A stretch of 40,809 bases of DNA from Planctomycetaceae bacterium (GTDB taxonomy: Bacteria > Planctomycetota > Planctomycetia > Planctomycetales > Planctomycetaceae), in the NCBI GenBank assembly GCA_027489895.1, contig JAIXZD010000357.1:1-40809 (forward strand), written 5' to 3'. A model generated the notes under the pieces. It saw nothing but the letters and a program-made list of their open reading frames with translations, searched no databases and was not told the DNA's origin. The first letter of the stretch is position 1. Each line of letters begins with the position of its first letter. Positions 34,195 through 40,809 of this stretch are shown one piece after another. The position numbers were made by a program, and so were the translations under genes.

Positions 34195-35292
34195 GTGAAC
34201 GCCCCGACCACTCCAATCGCCGTGATCGCCGAATCACCCCACGGGTTCTGGGATGAGGCCTGGCGGCAGTTCCGCAAACGCCGGCTCGCCATGCTGGCAC
34301 TGTTTTACGTGGAGTTCCTGATCCTGGTCGCGATCCTGGCCCCGCTCATCGCGGGCACCAAGCCGATCGTTTGCCGGTACAAAGGCACGCTCTACTTCCC
34401 CGCCATGGGCTACTACGTCCCCTCGTGGGAAAATCCCGTCTTCGCGAAAGACAAATTCCGACGCGTCTACCCGAAGAACCTCAAGGAAAAAGACCCCGAA
34501 AGCTGGGCCGTCTGGCCGCTGCTCTATCAGGACCCTTACCGACGGGTCCGTGATGGCGAGTGGGAAGGTCAACCGGGAAACCCCACGGGCGACTCGGGGA
34601 AACCTAGCCGGTACAACCTGTTCGGAACCAACCAGAGCGGGGTCGACGTGTTCGCTCAGATGGTGCACGGCACGATGGTCGCCCTCCTCGTGGGGTTCGT
34701 CTCGGAAGGGATTGCCGCGGCGATCGGGATCACGCTCGGTGCGGTGGCGGGGTACTTTGGGGGCTGGATCGATTCGCTGATCAGCCGATTGATTGAAGTC
34801 GTGATGTGCGTGCCATCGCTCGTTTTGATCCTCGCCCTGATCGCCATTCTCGACAAGGTGACGATCTGGCACATGATGGGCATCATTGGCATCACCGGGT
34901 GGACGGGCATCGCCCGCCTCACCCGAGCCGAGTTCCTGCGCCTGAGGGAGGCCGAGTTCGTCACCGGGGCGCGGGCGATTGGTGTCGGCCATGTGAGCGT
35001 GATCTTCCGCTACATCCTGCCCAACGCGCTCGCTCCCATTCTCGTGCCCATTACGTTCGGCATCGCCTCGGCCATTCTCATCGAAAGCAGCCTCAGCTTC
35101 CTCGGGTTCGGTGCGCCGCCCCCGAACCCGAGTTGGGGAACGCTGCTCAGCGACGGCCGACGGAACCTCAACCTCTGGTGGCTGACGTTCTTCCCGGGGC
35201 TGGCGGTCTTTTTCGCCGTGCTCGCCTACAACCTGATTGGTGAAGGCCTGCACGAAGCGACCGACCCTCGCCTGCGCGAGGCGATGCGGTAG
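34195..35292 (+). CDS. ABC transporter permease, DppC/YejE type
   Basis: 365 aa from a GTG start at 34195. After the first helix (about 35-57) there is a periplasmic insertion of about 90 residues (PIVCRYKGTLYFPAMGYYVP through RYNLFGTNQSGVDVF), longer than in DppC and like YejE. The second part has SEGIAAAIGITLGAVAGYFGG, the EAA loop EAEFVTGARAIGVGHVSVIF, and the C-terminal SLSFLGFGAPPPNPSWGTLL motif conserved in the family. It pairs with the upstream permease to form the channel. Genes for the two ATPases normally next in such operons (DppD/DppF or YejF) are absent; the downstream gene is convergent ychF. The ATPase must be encoded elsewhere. Confidence 0.92.
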   Translation: MNAPTTPIAVIAESPHGFWDEAWRQFRKRRLAMLALFYVEFLILVAILAPLIAGTKPIVCRYKGTLYFPAMGYYVPSWENPVFAKDKFRRVYPKNLKEKDPESWAVWPLLYQDPYRRVRDGEWEGQPGNPTGDSGKPSRYNLFGTNQSGVDVFAQMVHGTMVALLVGFVSEGIAAAIGITLGAVAGYFGGWIDSLISRLIEVVMCVPSLVLILALIAILDKVTIWHMMGIIGITGWTGIARLTRAEFLRLREAEFVTGARAIGVGHVSVIFRYILPNALAPILVPITFGIASAILIESSLSFLGFGAPPPNPSWGTLLSDGRRNLNLWWLTFFPGLAVFFAVLAYNLIGEGLHEATDPRLREAMR

Positions 35293-35318
35293 GCGTTGTT
35301 CGAGCCGGGAACGGCAAG

Positions 35319-35336
35319 GGAACGCTCACGCGTTCC
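35319..35336 (-). repeat. CGTGAG-loop hairpin (copy 5, minus orientation)
   Basis: GGAACG (35319-35324), loop CTCACG, CGTTCC (35331-35336). Identical over its 24-base core, flank included, to copy 3 at 29426. It lies in the convergent spacer after the ABC operon. Confidence 0.75.
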
Positions 35337-35367
35337 GCTACTTCGGATGAAGTGGGCGGGCGACGGG

Positions 35368-35385
35368 GGAACGCTCACGCGTTCG
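35368..35385 (-). repeat. CGTGAG-loop hairpin (copy 6, minus orientation)
   Basis: GGAACG (35368-35373), loop CTCACG, CGTTCG (35380-35385). One terminal mismatch relative to copy 5, 49 bases away in the same orientation, so the pair is a tandem duplication or double insertion. It ends 23 bases before the ychF stop. Confidence 0.7.
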
Positions 35386-35408
35386 GCTACCCTGCGATTG
35401 GCTCGACA

Positions 35409-36497
35409 TCAGTTGAACAGGAAGTGGCAGATGTCGCCGTCCTGCATGATGTAGGCTTTGCCTTCGACGCGGAGTTTTCCCACCGCGCGGATTTCCTTCT
35501 CGCTGTGGTACTGCTCCAGATCGGCCAGCGTGTAGATTTCCGCCCGGATGAACCCCTTCTCAAAGTCTGTGTGAATCACCCCGGCCGCCTGCGGCGCTGT
35601 CGCACCCACCGGGACTGTCCAGGCCCGCACTTCCTTCTCCCCGGCCGTGAAGTAACTCTGCAGCCCCAGTGTGCGATACGCCTCTCGGGTGAGCACCCCC
35701 AAGGCAGGTTCGGTCAGACCGCTTGCCTCCAGCATCCCTTCGCGGTCCGCTTCCTCCAGCTCCGCAATTTCCGCTTCCAATTTAGCGCAGACCGGCACCA
35801 CACCCGCTCCGACTTTCGCCGCGAACTCCCGCACCGCCATCACGAGCGGCCCCTCGCCCTTCAGGTCCGTCTCGTCGACGTTCGCCACGTAGAGAATCGG
35901 CTTGGCGCTCAACAGGCCATACGAAGTGATGATCCGCTTTTCGTCCTTGTCCCACTCCACCTTGCGGAGCGGCTCGTCCTTGGCCAGTTGGGCTTTGCAT
36001 TTCCGGAGCACTTCCGCCCGGGCGATCATCTCCTTGTCGCCGCTTTTGGCCGCTCGTTCCGCTTTCGGCAGGCCGACATCGATCGCCTGGCCATCGGCCA
36101 GCAGCAGTTCGATTTCCACCGTTTCAATATCGGAAACCGGGTCGACCTTCCCAGCCACGTGGATCACATCCGGGTCATCGAAGCAGCGGCAGACCTGCAC
36201 AATCGCATCGACTTCTCGAATGTGGCTAAGGAACTTGTTGCCCAGGCCCTGCCCCTCGCTCGCCCCTTTCACGATGCCCGCAATGTCCACCAGCTTCAGA
36301 GCCGTGGGAACGAGCTTTTTCGGGACGATGTACCGGCTGATCCGCGCGAGCCGCTCGTCTGGGACCGGCACAACGCCCTCGTTCGGCTCGATCGTGCAGA
36401 ACGGATAGTTGGCACTCTGTGCCTGTTTCGACTGCGTGAGGGCGTTGAACAGAGTGCTCTTGCCGACGTTGGGCAGTCCGACGATGCCAGCTTCCAT
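35409..36497 (-). CDS. ychF: Ribosome-binding ATPase YchF
   Basis: 362 aa, close to the 363 aa of E. coli YchF. It is an Obg-family P-loop protein that binds the 70S ribosome and prefers ATP. G1 is GLPNVGKST near the N-terminus. Switch regions are [12 protein letters not shown] and [20 protein letters not shown]. The specificity motif NVDE (in [11 protein letters not shown]) replaces the NKxD of GTPases, which explains ATP use. A coiled-coil helical arm fills the middle. The C-terminal TGS domain starts near [17 protein letters not shown] and ends [12 protein letters not shown]. The frame is open to 36719, but ATG 36497 begins the canonical [15 protein letters not shown]. The gene stands alone, divergent from the triple RidA gene. 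Confidence 0.97.
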   Translation of the reverse strand: MEAGIVGLPNVGKSTLFNALTQSKQAQSANYPFCTIEPNEGVVPVPDERLARISRYIVPKKLVPTALKLVDIAGIVKGASEGQGLGNKFLSHIREVDAIVQVCRCFDDPDVIHVAGKVDPVSDIETVEIELLLADGQAIDVGLPKAERAAKSGDKEMIARAEVLRKCKAQLAKDEPLRKVEWDKDEKRIITSYGLLSAKPILYVANVDETDLKGEGPLVMAVREFAAKVGAGVVPVCAKLEAEIAELEEADREGMLEASGLTEPALGVLTREAYRTLGLQSYFTAGEKEVRAWTVPVGATAPQAAGVIHTDFEKGFIRAEIYTLADLEQYHSEKEIRAVGKLRVEGKAYIMQDGDICHFLFN

Positions 36498-36874
36498 TGT
36501 TGATCCGACTCTCAAGGCAAAAAACTGACACGAACTCTGGTTCAACCGGCGATTCAAACGGGGCATCAAGCTACCAGTTCCCCGGCAACCCCGGCAACCG
36601 ACATCTGATGGCACGTGGGAGGAGGGGGTGCCCGATAGTCCGTGCGACCTCTCCCCGTAACGGAAAACGTGAGTTTTCCGCCGAGCGTGAACCCGCACCG
36701 CCAGGCATTTTGGACACACCCCGAGTCAAGCCCGCCCTGCCGGGACCGCTTCAATACCGCTGGAGTACCCACTGCCTGCCCGAGGCCTTATCCTTCTGCC
36801 AAATCCAACCGCTGGGATCGCGCGCTCCTTGCCCAGCCCTGCCGAGATCTCGATCGACTTTCTGGAGATGACGA
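36498..36874. other. Divergent spacer between ychF and the triple RidA gene
   Basis: 377 bases without a supported gene. It contains one CGTGAG-loop hairpin (36661-36680) and, just before the RidA ATG, GGAG eight bases upstream as a Shine-Dalgarno. I could not pick convincing -35/-10 elements for either gene. Confidence 0.4.
36661..36680 (+). repeat. CGTGAG-loop hairpin (copy 7, A/T stem variant)
   Basis: CGGAAAA (36661-36667), loop CGTGAG, TTTTCCG (36674-36680). The stem differs from the other copies at two paired positions on both arms while the loop is unchanged, which is the strongest single sign that pairing is kept. Confidence 0.75.
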
Positions 36875-38104
36875 ATGAAGAAGCAGTTTATCGCCCCGAA
36901 ACAGCATCGGGGTGGCGCGGCTGGGAGCACCACGCAGGCCGTGCGGGCCGGGAATCTGATTCTGGTAGGCGGGCAGATGTCGCTGGATGAAGCGGGCAAC
37001 GTCGTCGGGACAGATATCGCCACGCAGGCACGAAATGCCTTCGAAGCGCTGAAGCGAGTACTGGCCGAGGCCGGGGCGACGATGCAGGATGTCGTCAAGC
37101 ACAACATCTACTTCCAGTGCGATGGCGACGAGACCGCCGTCACCGCATTTCTGGACGAGATCGACCGCGTGCGTCTCGAGTATTTCTCCGACCCAGGCCC
37201 CACGACGACCGAAACCCGCGTCGGCCTCGATCGCGAAGGGGCGCTCATCCTTATCGATGCCTGGGCCGTTGTCGGCGAGCCGCGCGAGCGCCTGATGCCC
37301 GAGGGACACTGGAGCTGGAGCAAGTCGCTCCCCTTCACGCACGGCTGGAAGGTTGGCGACATGCTGTTTATCGGCGGACAGCGGTCGCTCGATGCTCAGG
37401 GGAATGTTCTCGGACTGGGTGACATCGAAGTCCAGACCGACCATGCGTTTCGTAATCTCGACACGCTGCTGCGGGCCGGTGGTGGCGACCGCCACAGCCT
37501 CATGCGTCAAAACACCTACTTCCGGTTCTTCGGCGAAGGCCGCGACGTGACGGACTATTGGGAGAAGATGACCAATGTCCGCAGGCGGTACATGTCGGTT
37601 CCCTCGGCCGCCGGCGCGGGACTGCGGATCACCGGGTTCCCGAACACCTCCGAACTGATTCAGGTCGAGGGAATCGGCGTCCTCGGCGAGGACAAACAGC
37701 GGCTGCAACCCGAAAACCATTGGGACTGGAGCATCCCCAACACGCAGTTCACGCAGGGGTGGCGGATCGGCAAGTGGGCGTTCATCGGCGGCCAGATCTC
37801 GGCCGACAACCGGGCGAAAGCCGTCGGGAAAGACATGGAGACGCAAACGCGCAACGTCTTCCAGTTCATCCGCAACGTGCTGGCCGAGGGGGGCCTTGAT
37901 GAAAGCGACGTCGCCAAGCTCTACATCTATTACTACGGGCCGGGCGACTGGAACCAGATCGCCGAAACCCGCGCGACCATCGACCGCGTGCAACAGGAGT
38001 TCTACGCCGACCCCGCCCCGGCGGTCACCGCGATCCGCGTCTCAGGCTTCGCCTTCGAAGACCTGCTGATCGAAATCGAAGCGTTTGCGATTTGTCGCGA
38101 TTGA
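36875..38104 (+). CDS. Three fused RidA (YjgF/YER057c/UK114) domains in one chain
   Basis: 409 aa, about three times the 125-130 aa of a normal RidA. The domains lie at roughly 15-134, 150-270 and 287-407. Each shows the same series: a GGQ turn (VGGQMSLDEAGNVVG, IGGQRSLDAQGNVLG, IGGQISADNRAKAVG), a QT/QARNAF helix, and a last strand carrying the Arg that in RidA holds the substrate carboxylate (R115 in TETRVGL, R251 in GLRITGF, R388 in AIRVSGF) before an I-E/D-A strand. Domains 2 and 3 share the lead-in HWSW..FTHGW / HWDW..FTQGW, so they duplicated later or diverged less. RidA deaminates reactive 2-aminoacrylate imines as a homotrimer with sites at subunit interfaces; this protein may be a single-chain trimer. 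The start has GGAG eight bases upstream. Confidence 0.88.
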   Translation: MKKQFIAPKQHRGGAAGSTTQAVRAGNLILVGGQMSLDEAGNVVGTDIATQARNAFEALKRVLAEAGATMQDVVKHNIYFQCDGDETAVTAFLDEIDRVRLEYFSDPGPTTTETRVGLDREGALILIDAWAVVGEPRERLMPEGHWSWSKSLPFTHGWKVGDMLFIGGQRSLDAQGNVLGLGDIEVQTDHAFRNLDTLLRAGGGDRHSLMRQNTYFRFFGEGRDVTDYWEKMTNVRRRYMSVPSAAGAGLRITGFPNTSELIQVEGIGVLGEDKQRLQPENHWDWSIPNTQFTQGWRIGKWAFIGGQISADNRAKAVGKDMETQTRNVFQFIRNVLAEGGLDESDVAKLYIYYYGPGDWNQIAETRATIDRVQQEFYADPAPAVTAIRVSGFAFEDLLIEIEAFAICRD

Positions 38105-38141
38105 CCAGTCGCCATAACGCAAATGTCCCCACCTCCAGAGA

Positions 38142-38172
38142 GCCCGAAGCGTCTGCACCCGGAAACTCGGGC
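38142..38172 (+). repeat. Intergenic palindrome, GAAGCGT family (copy 4, divergent)
   Basis: GCCCGA (38142-38147) pairs with TCGGGC (38167-38172); between them lies the family arm CGAAGCGTCTGCACCC (38145-38160). It sits about 40 bases after the triple RidA stop codon. The stem has changed relative to copies 1-3 but is still paired. Confidence 0.5.
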
Positions 38173-38367
38173 GGTCGCACGCCCGGTGTATCGACCAGAA
38201 GCGTAGCACCGGCGGGGTCTCGGAAAACAACGAGTGCCGCTTCCCAAACGCAGAAAGCCGTCTTTCCCGCAAACGACCGCGTGATATCCTTTTGAATAGG
38301 TTTCTCTGGCGAAGTGAGTGCTCTGTCCGTCCGTCAGTGCACCCCGTCTCCGATGAGGATAACTGAC

Positions 38368-38667
38368 ATGGCAATTGATACGACTGAACTGGATGATGAA
38401 GTCGAAGATGTCTCGTGGCGAGCGCTGATTGTCGAAGACCCCGGCATCCTCTGCGGCAAGCCAACAATCGCCGGAACGCGCATCTCGGTCGAATTGATTC
38501 TCGACCTGCTTGCCGCGGGCACTACGACGGAGCAACTCCTCCGCGATTACCCCCATCTCAAGCCGGAGCAGATTCACGCTGCTCTCGCCTTCGCCCGAGC
38601 CTGCGTCGTTGACCATTTCGAGCAGGCCAGGCGTGCACTCCCCACTTCGACTGAGGCTGGCGCGTGA
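38368..38667 (+). CDS. DUF433 antitoxin-like protein
   Basis: 99 aa. The core is IVEDPGILCGKPTIAGTRISVELILDLLAAG, the typical DUF433 motif, then TTEQLLRDYPHLKPEQIHAALAFA, a helix-turn-helix region that likely binds DNA. DUF433 proteins are commonly paired with DUF5615 PIN-like proteins as putative type II toxin-antitoxin modules, the arrangement seen here. ATG 38368 has GAGGA eight bases upstream; in-frame starts further up (38314, 38353) add a stretch without likeness to the family. The stop overlaps the partner start by 4 bases (GTGA, 38664-38667), so translation is coupled. Autoregulation of its own promoter would be expected but no operator was identified. Confidence 0.88.
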   Translation: MAIDTTELDDEVEDVSWRALIVEDPGILCGKPTIAGTRISVELILDLLAAGTTTEQLLRDYPHLKPEQIHAALAFARACVVDHFEQARRALPTSTEAGA

Positions 38668-39023
38668 GGTTCTTGATCGACGAGAATCTCTCCTCATCCG
38701 TTAAAGCCTGGTTCGAATCAAAGGGGTCCGATGTCATCCATGCGCGGGATGTCGCACCGGGGATTTCGGATTCAGAGTGGATTTCGCGTTCCGCCGCCGA
38801 AGCACGGATCATCGTGACACTCGATAAGGATTTTGGAGAACTCGCCTTCTCCGCAAACCAGCAGCCTCGCGGCGTCATCCTGCTTCGCCTCAAACCTGTC
38901 GACACATCCCGCATTCTTCGCCGTCTCGACGAAGTTTGGCCAATGATCGCCGAAGAACTCGACCACAATTTCATCGTCGTTGGTAATCACTCGGTGAGGA
39001 TCCGCCCGATGCCGCCCGATTGA
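38664..39023 (+). CDS. DUF5615 PIN-like toxin
   Basis: 119 aa from a GTG start coupled to the antitoxin stop. The DUF5615 family is a variant of the PIN nuclease fold. Visible acidic residues are D6 and E7 in FLIDENLSSSVKAWF, D29 in HARDVAPG, and the pair in VTLDKDFGELAF, matching the expected metal site. The last third, GVILLRLKPVDTSRILRRL and FIVVGNHSVRIRPMP, completes the fold. It is presumably an RNase restrained by the upstream DUF433 protein; this is known of the family by association more than by direct tests. Confidence 0.87.
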   Translation: MRFLIDENLSSSVKAWFESKGSDVIHARDVAPGISDSEWISRSAAEARIIVTLDKDFGELAFSANQQPRGVILLRLKPVDTSRILRRLDEVWPMIAEELDHNFIVVGNHSVRIRPMPPD

Positions 39024-39181
39024 CCAGTGGACAGTTGGGCGGAAGCCAGTTCGTCATGGCGGGTTGGGCGGGGGCGTTGAGTTCAGATTCGTTCCGTCCC
39101 GCTTCGCCTGGCGGGTCGTTCCCGCAATAATCGGGGCGGCGCGGGATCGACTTGCCGCGCGCATTTCCTTCGGAGATTGGC

Positions 39182-40809
39182 ATGGCCGACCGACTGCGCT
39201 CGGTGTGTGAGAGCGACGACCCGCTTCTGTATTCCCTCGTCACCCATGCGGCAGGTCCGCAGGGGGCGATTCCGCTCACGCCCGAAATGTTGCTGGAGAG
39301 CCCCAGCGGCGACCTGTTCGGGCTGAGCCAGAATGCGGGCATGGGGTGGGACCCCGCCAAGGTTGGTAGGCCGCAATATCTCATCCTCAGCACGCTGGGT
39401 GGCGTGCGCGGCGAAGACGGCACGCCGATCGCGCTGGGGTATCACACCGGCCATTGGGAGGTGGGGCTATTGGTCCGGGCTGCCGCCGAGGAGTTTGAAC
39501 GGCTGGAACAACTGCCGTTCGCCGCGTTTGTCAGCGATCCCTGCGATGGTCGGACGCAAGGCACGAAGGGGATGATGGATAGTCTCCCCTTCCGCAACGA
39601 TGCCGCACTCGTCATGCGCAGGCTGATCCGATCGCTCCCGCTCCGCAAGGGACTTGTGGGTGTCGCCACCTGCGACAAGGGGCTGCCGGCCACGATGATC
39701 GCGCTGGCGTCGCAGCACAATCTGCCGGGAATTCTCGTGCCGGGCGGGGTGACGCTACCGCCGACCGTGGGCGAAGACGCGGGGAAGGTGCAGACGATTG
39801 GCGCCCGCTTCGCCCATGGCGAGATCACGGTCGACGAAGCGGCCGAGGCGGGCTGCCATGCCTGCGCCAGCCCCGGTGGCGGCTGCCAGTTTCTGGGGAC
39901 CGCGGGAACATCGCAGGTCGTGGCCGAGGCGCTGGGGATGTCGCTGACGCACTCGGCGCTCGCCCCTTCCGGACAGCCGATCTGGCTGGATGCCGCGCGA
40001 CGTTCGGCCCGCGCGGTCGCCAATCTCGTTGACCGCGGCCTCGCGATGAAGGACATCCTCACCGACGACGCGATCCATAACGCGATGGTCGTCCATGCGG
40101 CCTGCGGCGGATCGACCAATCTGCTGCTGCATCTGACCGCCACCGCCTTCGCGGCGAAGCTGAAGCGGCCCACCGTCGACGACTGGAGCCATCTCAATCG
40201 ACAGGTGCCGCGACTCGTCGATGTGCTGCCCAACGGACCGGTCGGGCATCCCACGGTCCGGATGTTCCTCGCAGGCGGCGTGCCCGAAGTGATGCTGCAC
40301 CTGCGCAAATTGGGCCTGCTCAAGCTCAACGCGCTCACGGTGACGGGGGCGACGCTGGGCGAGAACCTGGAATGGTGGGAGCATTCGGAACGCCGGACCA
40401 GACTCAAGGCGATTCTCCCGGAACGCGACGGCGTCGATCCCGACGATGTCATCATGTCGCCCGACCGCGCTCGCTCGAAAGGACTCACGAGCACCGTCAC
40501 GTTTCCGCGCGGCAACATCGCGCCGGAAGGCTCGGTCATCAAGAGCACCGCGATCGACGCGAGCGTCGTCGACGCCGATGGTGTCTATCGCAAAGTCGGC
40601 CCGGCGCGGGTGTTTACCTCCGAGAGAGCCGCGGTCGCCGCGATCAAGGCCCGCCCCGGCACGACTCCCATCAAGGCCGGGGATGTGCTGATCCTGATGG
40701 CTCGCGGCCCCATGGGCTGCGGCATGGAGGAGACGTATCAGGTGACTAGCGCCCTCAAGTTCATCAAGTGGGGCAAGGAAGTCGCCGTGATTACCGATGC
40801 CCGCTTCTC
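39182..40809 (+). CDS. D-xylonate dehydratase, YjhG/YagF type of the IlvD/Edd family (3' end missing)
   Basis: 542 complete codons to the window edge; E. coli YjhG is about 655 aa, so roughly 110 residues are missing. It dehydrates D-xylonate to 2-keto-3-deoxy-xylonate. Very close likeness to YagF/YjhG is visible from the start: [70 protein letters not shown]. The Fe-S cysteines of the family fall in [18 protein letters not shown] and [32 protein letters not shown] and [16 protein letters not shown] lead into the C-terminal domain. The ATG at 39182 follows GGAG seven bases upstream. Downstream genes of pentose-acid breakdown may lie outside the window. Confidence 0.95.
   Translation, partial: MADRLRSVCESDDPLLYSLVTHAAGPQGAIPLTPEMLLESPSGDLFGLSQNAGMGWDPAKVGRPQYLILSTLGGVRGEDGTPIALGYHTGHWEVGLLVRAAAEEFERLEQLPFAAFVSDPCDGRTQGTKGMMDSLPFRNDAALVMRRLIRSLPLRKGLVGVATCDKGLPATMIALASQHNLPGILVPGGVTLPPTVGEDAGKVQTIGARFAHGEITVDEAAEAGCHACASPGGGCQFLGTAGTSQVVAEALGMSLTHSALAPSGQPIWLDAARRSARAVANLVDRGLAMKDILTDDAIHNAMVVHAACGGSTNLLLHLTATAFAAKLKRPTVDDWSHLNRQVPRLVDVLPNGPVGHPTVRMFLAGGVPEVMLHLRKLGLLKLNALTVTGATLGENLEWWEHSERRTRLKAILPERDGVDPDDVIMSPDRARSKGLTSTVTFPRGNIAPEGSVIKSTAIDASVVDADGVYRKVGPARVFTSERAAVAAIKARPGTTPIKAGDVLILMARGPMGCGMEETYQVTSALKFIKWGKEVAVITDARF

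Overview
The window is GC-rich bacterial chromosome with a mixed, mostly single-gene layout on both strands. It suggests a member of the Planctomycetota. The grounds are weak Shine-Dalgarno sites, many short palindromes between genes, Cys/Gly/Pro-rich secreted proteins, a RoxA-like cytochrome c, a bacterial histone-deacetylase homologue, and ribosomal protein S1 with a long Ala/Pro/Glu-rich N-terminus. This assignment is an inference from gene content; no rRNA or other marker is present. There are no tRNA or rRNA genes, IS elements, prophage or CRISPR arrays. The region reads as core chromosome plus one small toxin-antitoxin pair.

Layout. 1-5.3 kb: a Cys/Met PLP enzyme (cut by the window edge) overlapping a cysteine desulfurase, then a minus-strand maf-HDAC pair, then a solute-binding lipoprotein. 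5.4-12 kb, minus strand: SbtA-type bicarbonate permease, a membrane-anchored sulfatase-fold protein with Thr at the nucleophile position, and PEP carboxylase. 12.3-19.9 kb, plus strand: RoxA-like c-type cytochrome, ribosomal protein S1, EamA transporter, a ROK/actin-fold protein without its catalytic motifs, and an ABC exporter. 20-23.9 kb, minus strand: glycerate 2-kinase, a small secreted protein and a GT39-type membrane glycosyltransferase. 23.9-30.6 kb: bioA, ftsK, a periplasmic adaptor (HlyD family), a small two-helix membrane protein and a Cys-rich lipoprotein carrying a pentapeptide repeat. 31-35.3 kb: a peptide/nickel-type ABC importer (binding lipoprotein plus two permeases, no ATPase). 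35.4-40.8 kb: ychF, a protein of three fused RidA domains, a DUF433/DUF5615 toxin-antitoxin pair, and a YjhG/YagF-type D-xylonate dehydratase cut by the right edge.

Most genes are unrelated housekeeping units. The clearest functional groupings are sulfur amino-acid chemistry at the left end, bicarbonate import and fixation (SbtA and PEP carboxylase, three genes on one strand), and the peptide ABC importer.

The most interesting non-coding signal is a family of seven short hairpins between genes. Six share a GTGAG-type loop, and the stem changes by paired substitutions (GGAACT/AGTTCC, GGAACG/CGTTCC, GGAAAA/TTTTCC). A second palindrome family has four copies built on a GAAGCGT..GC.CCC arm. The most interesting protein is the triplicated RidA, which looks like a single-chain version of the usual RidA homotrimer.
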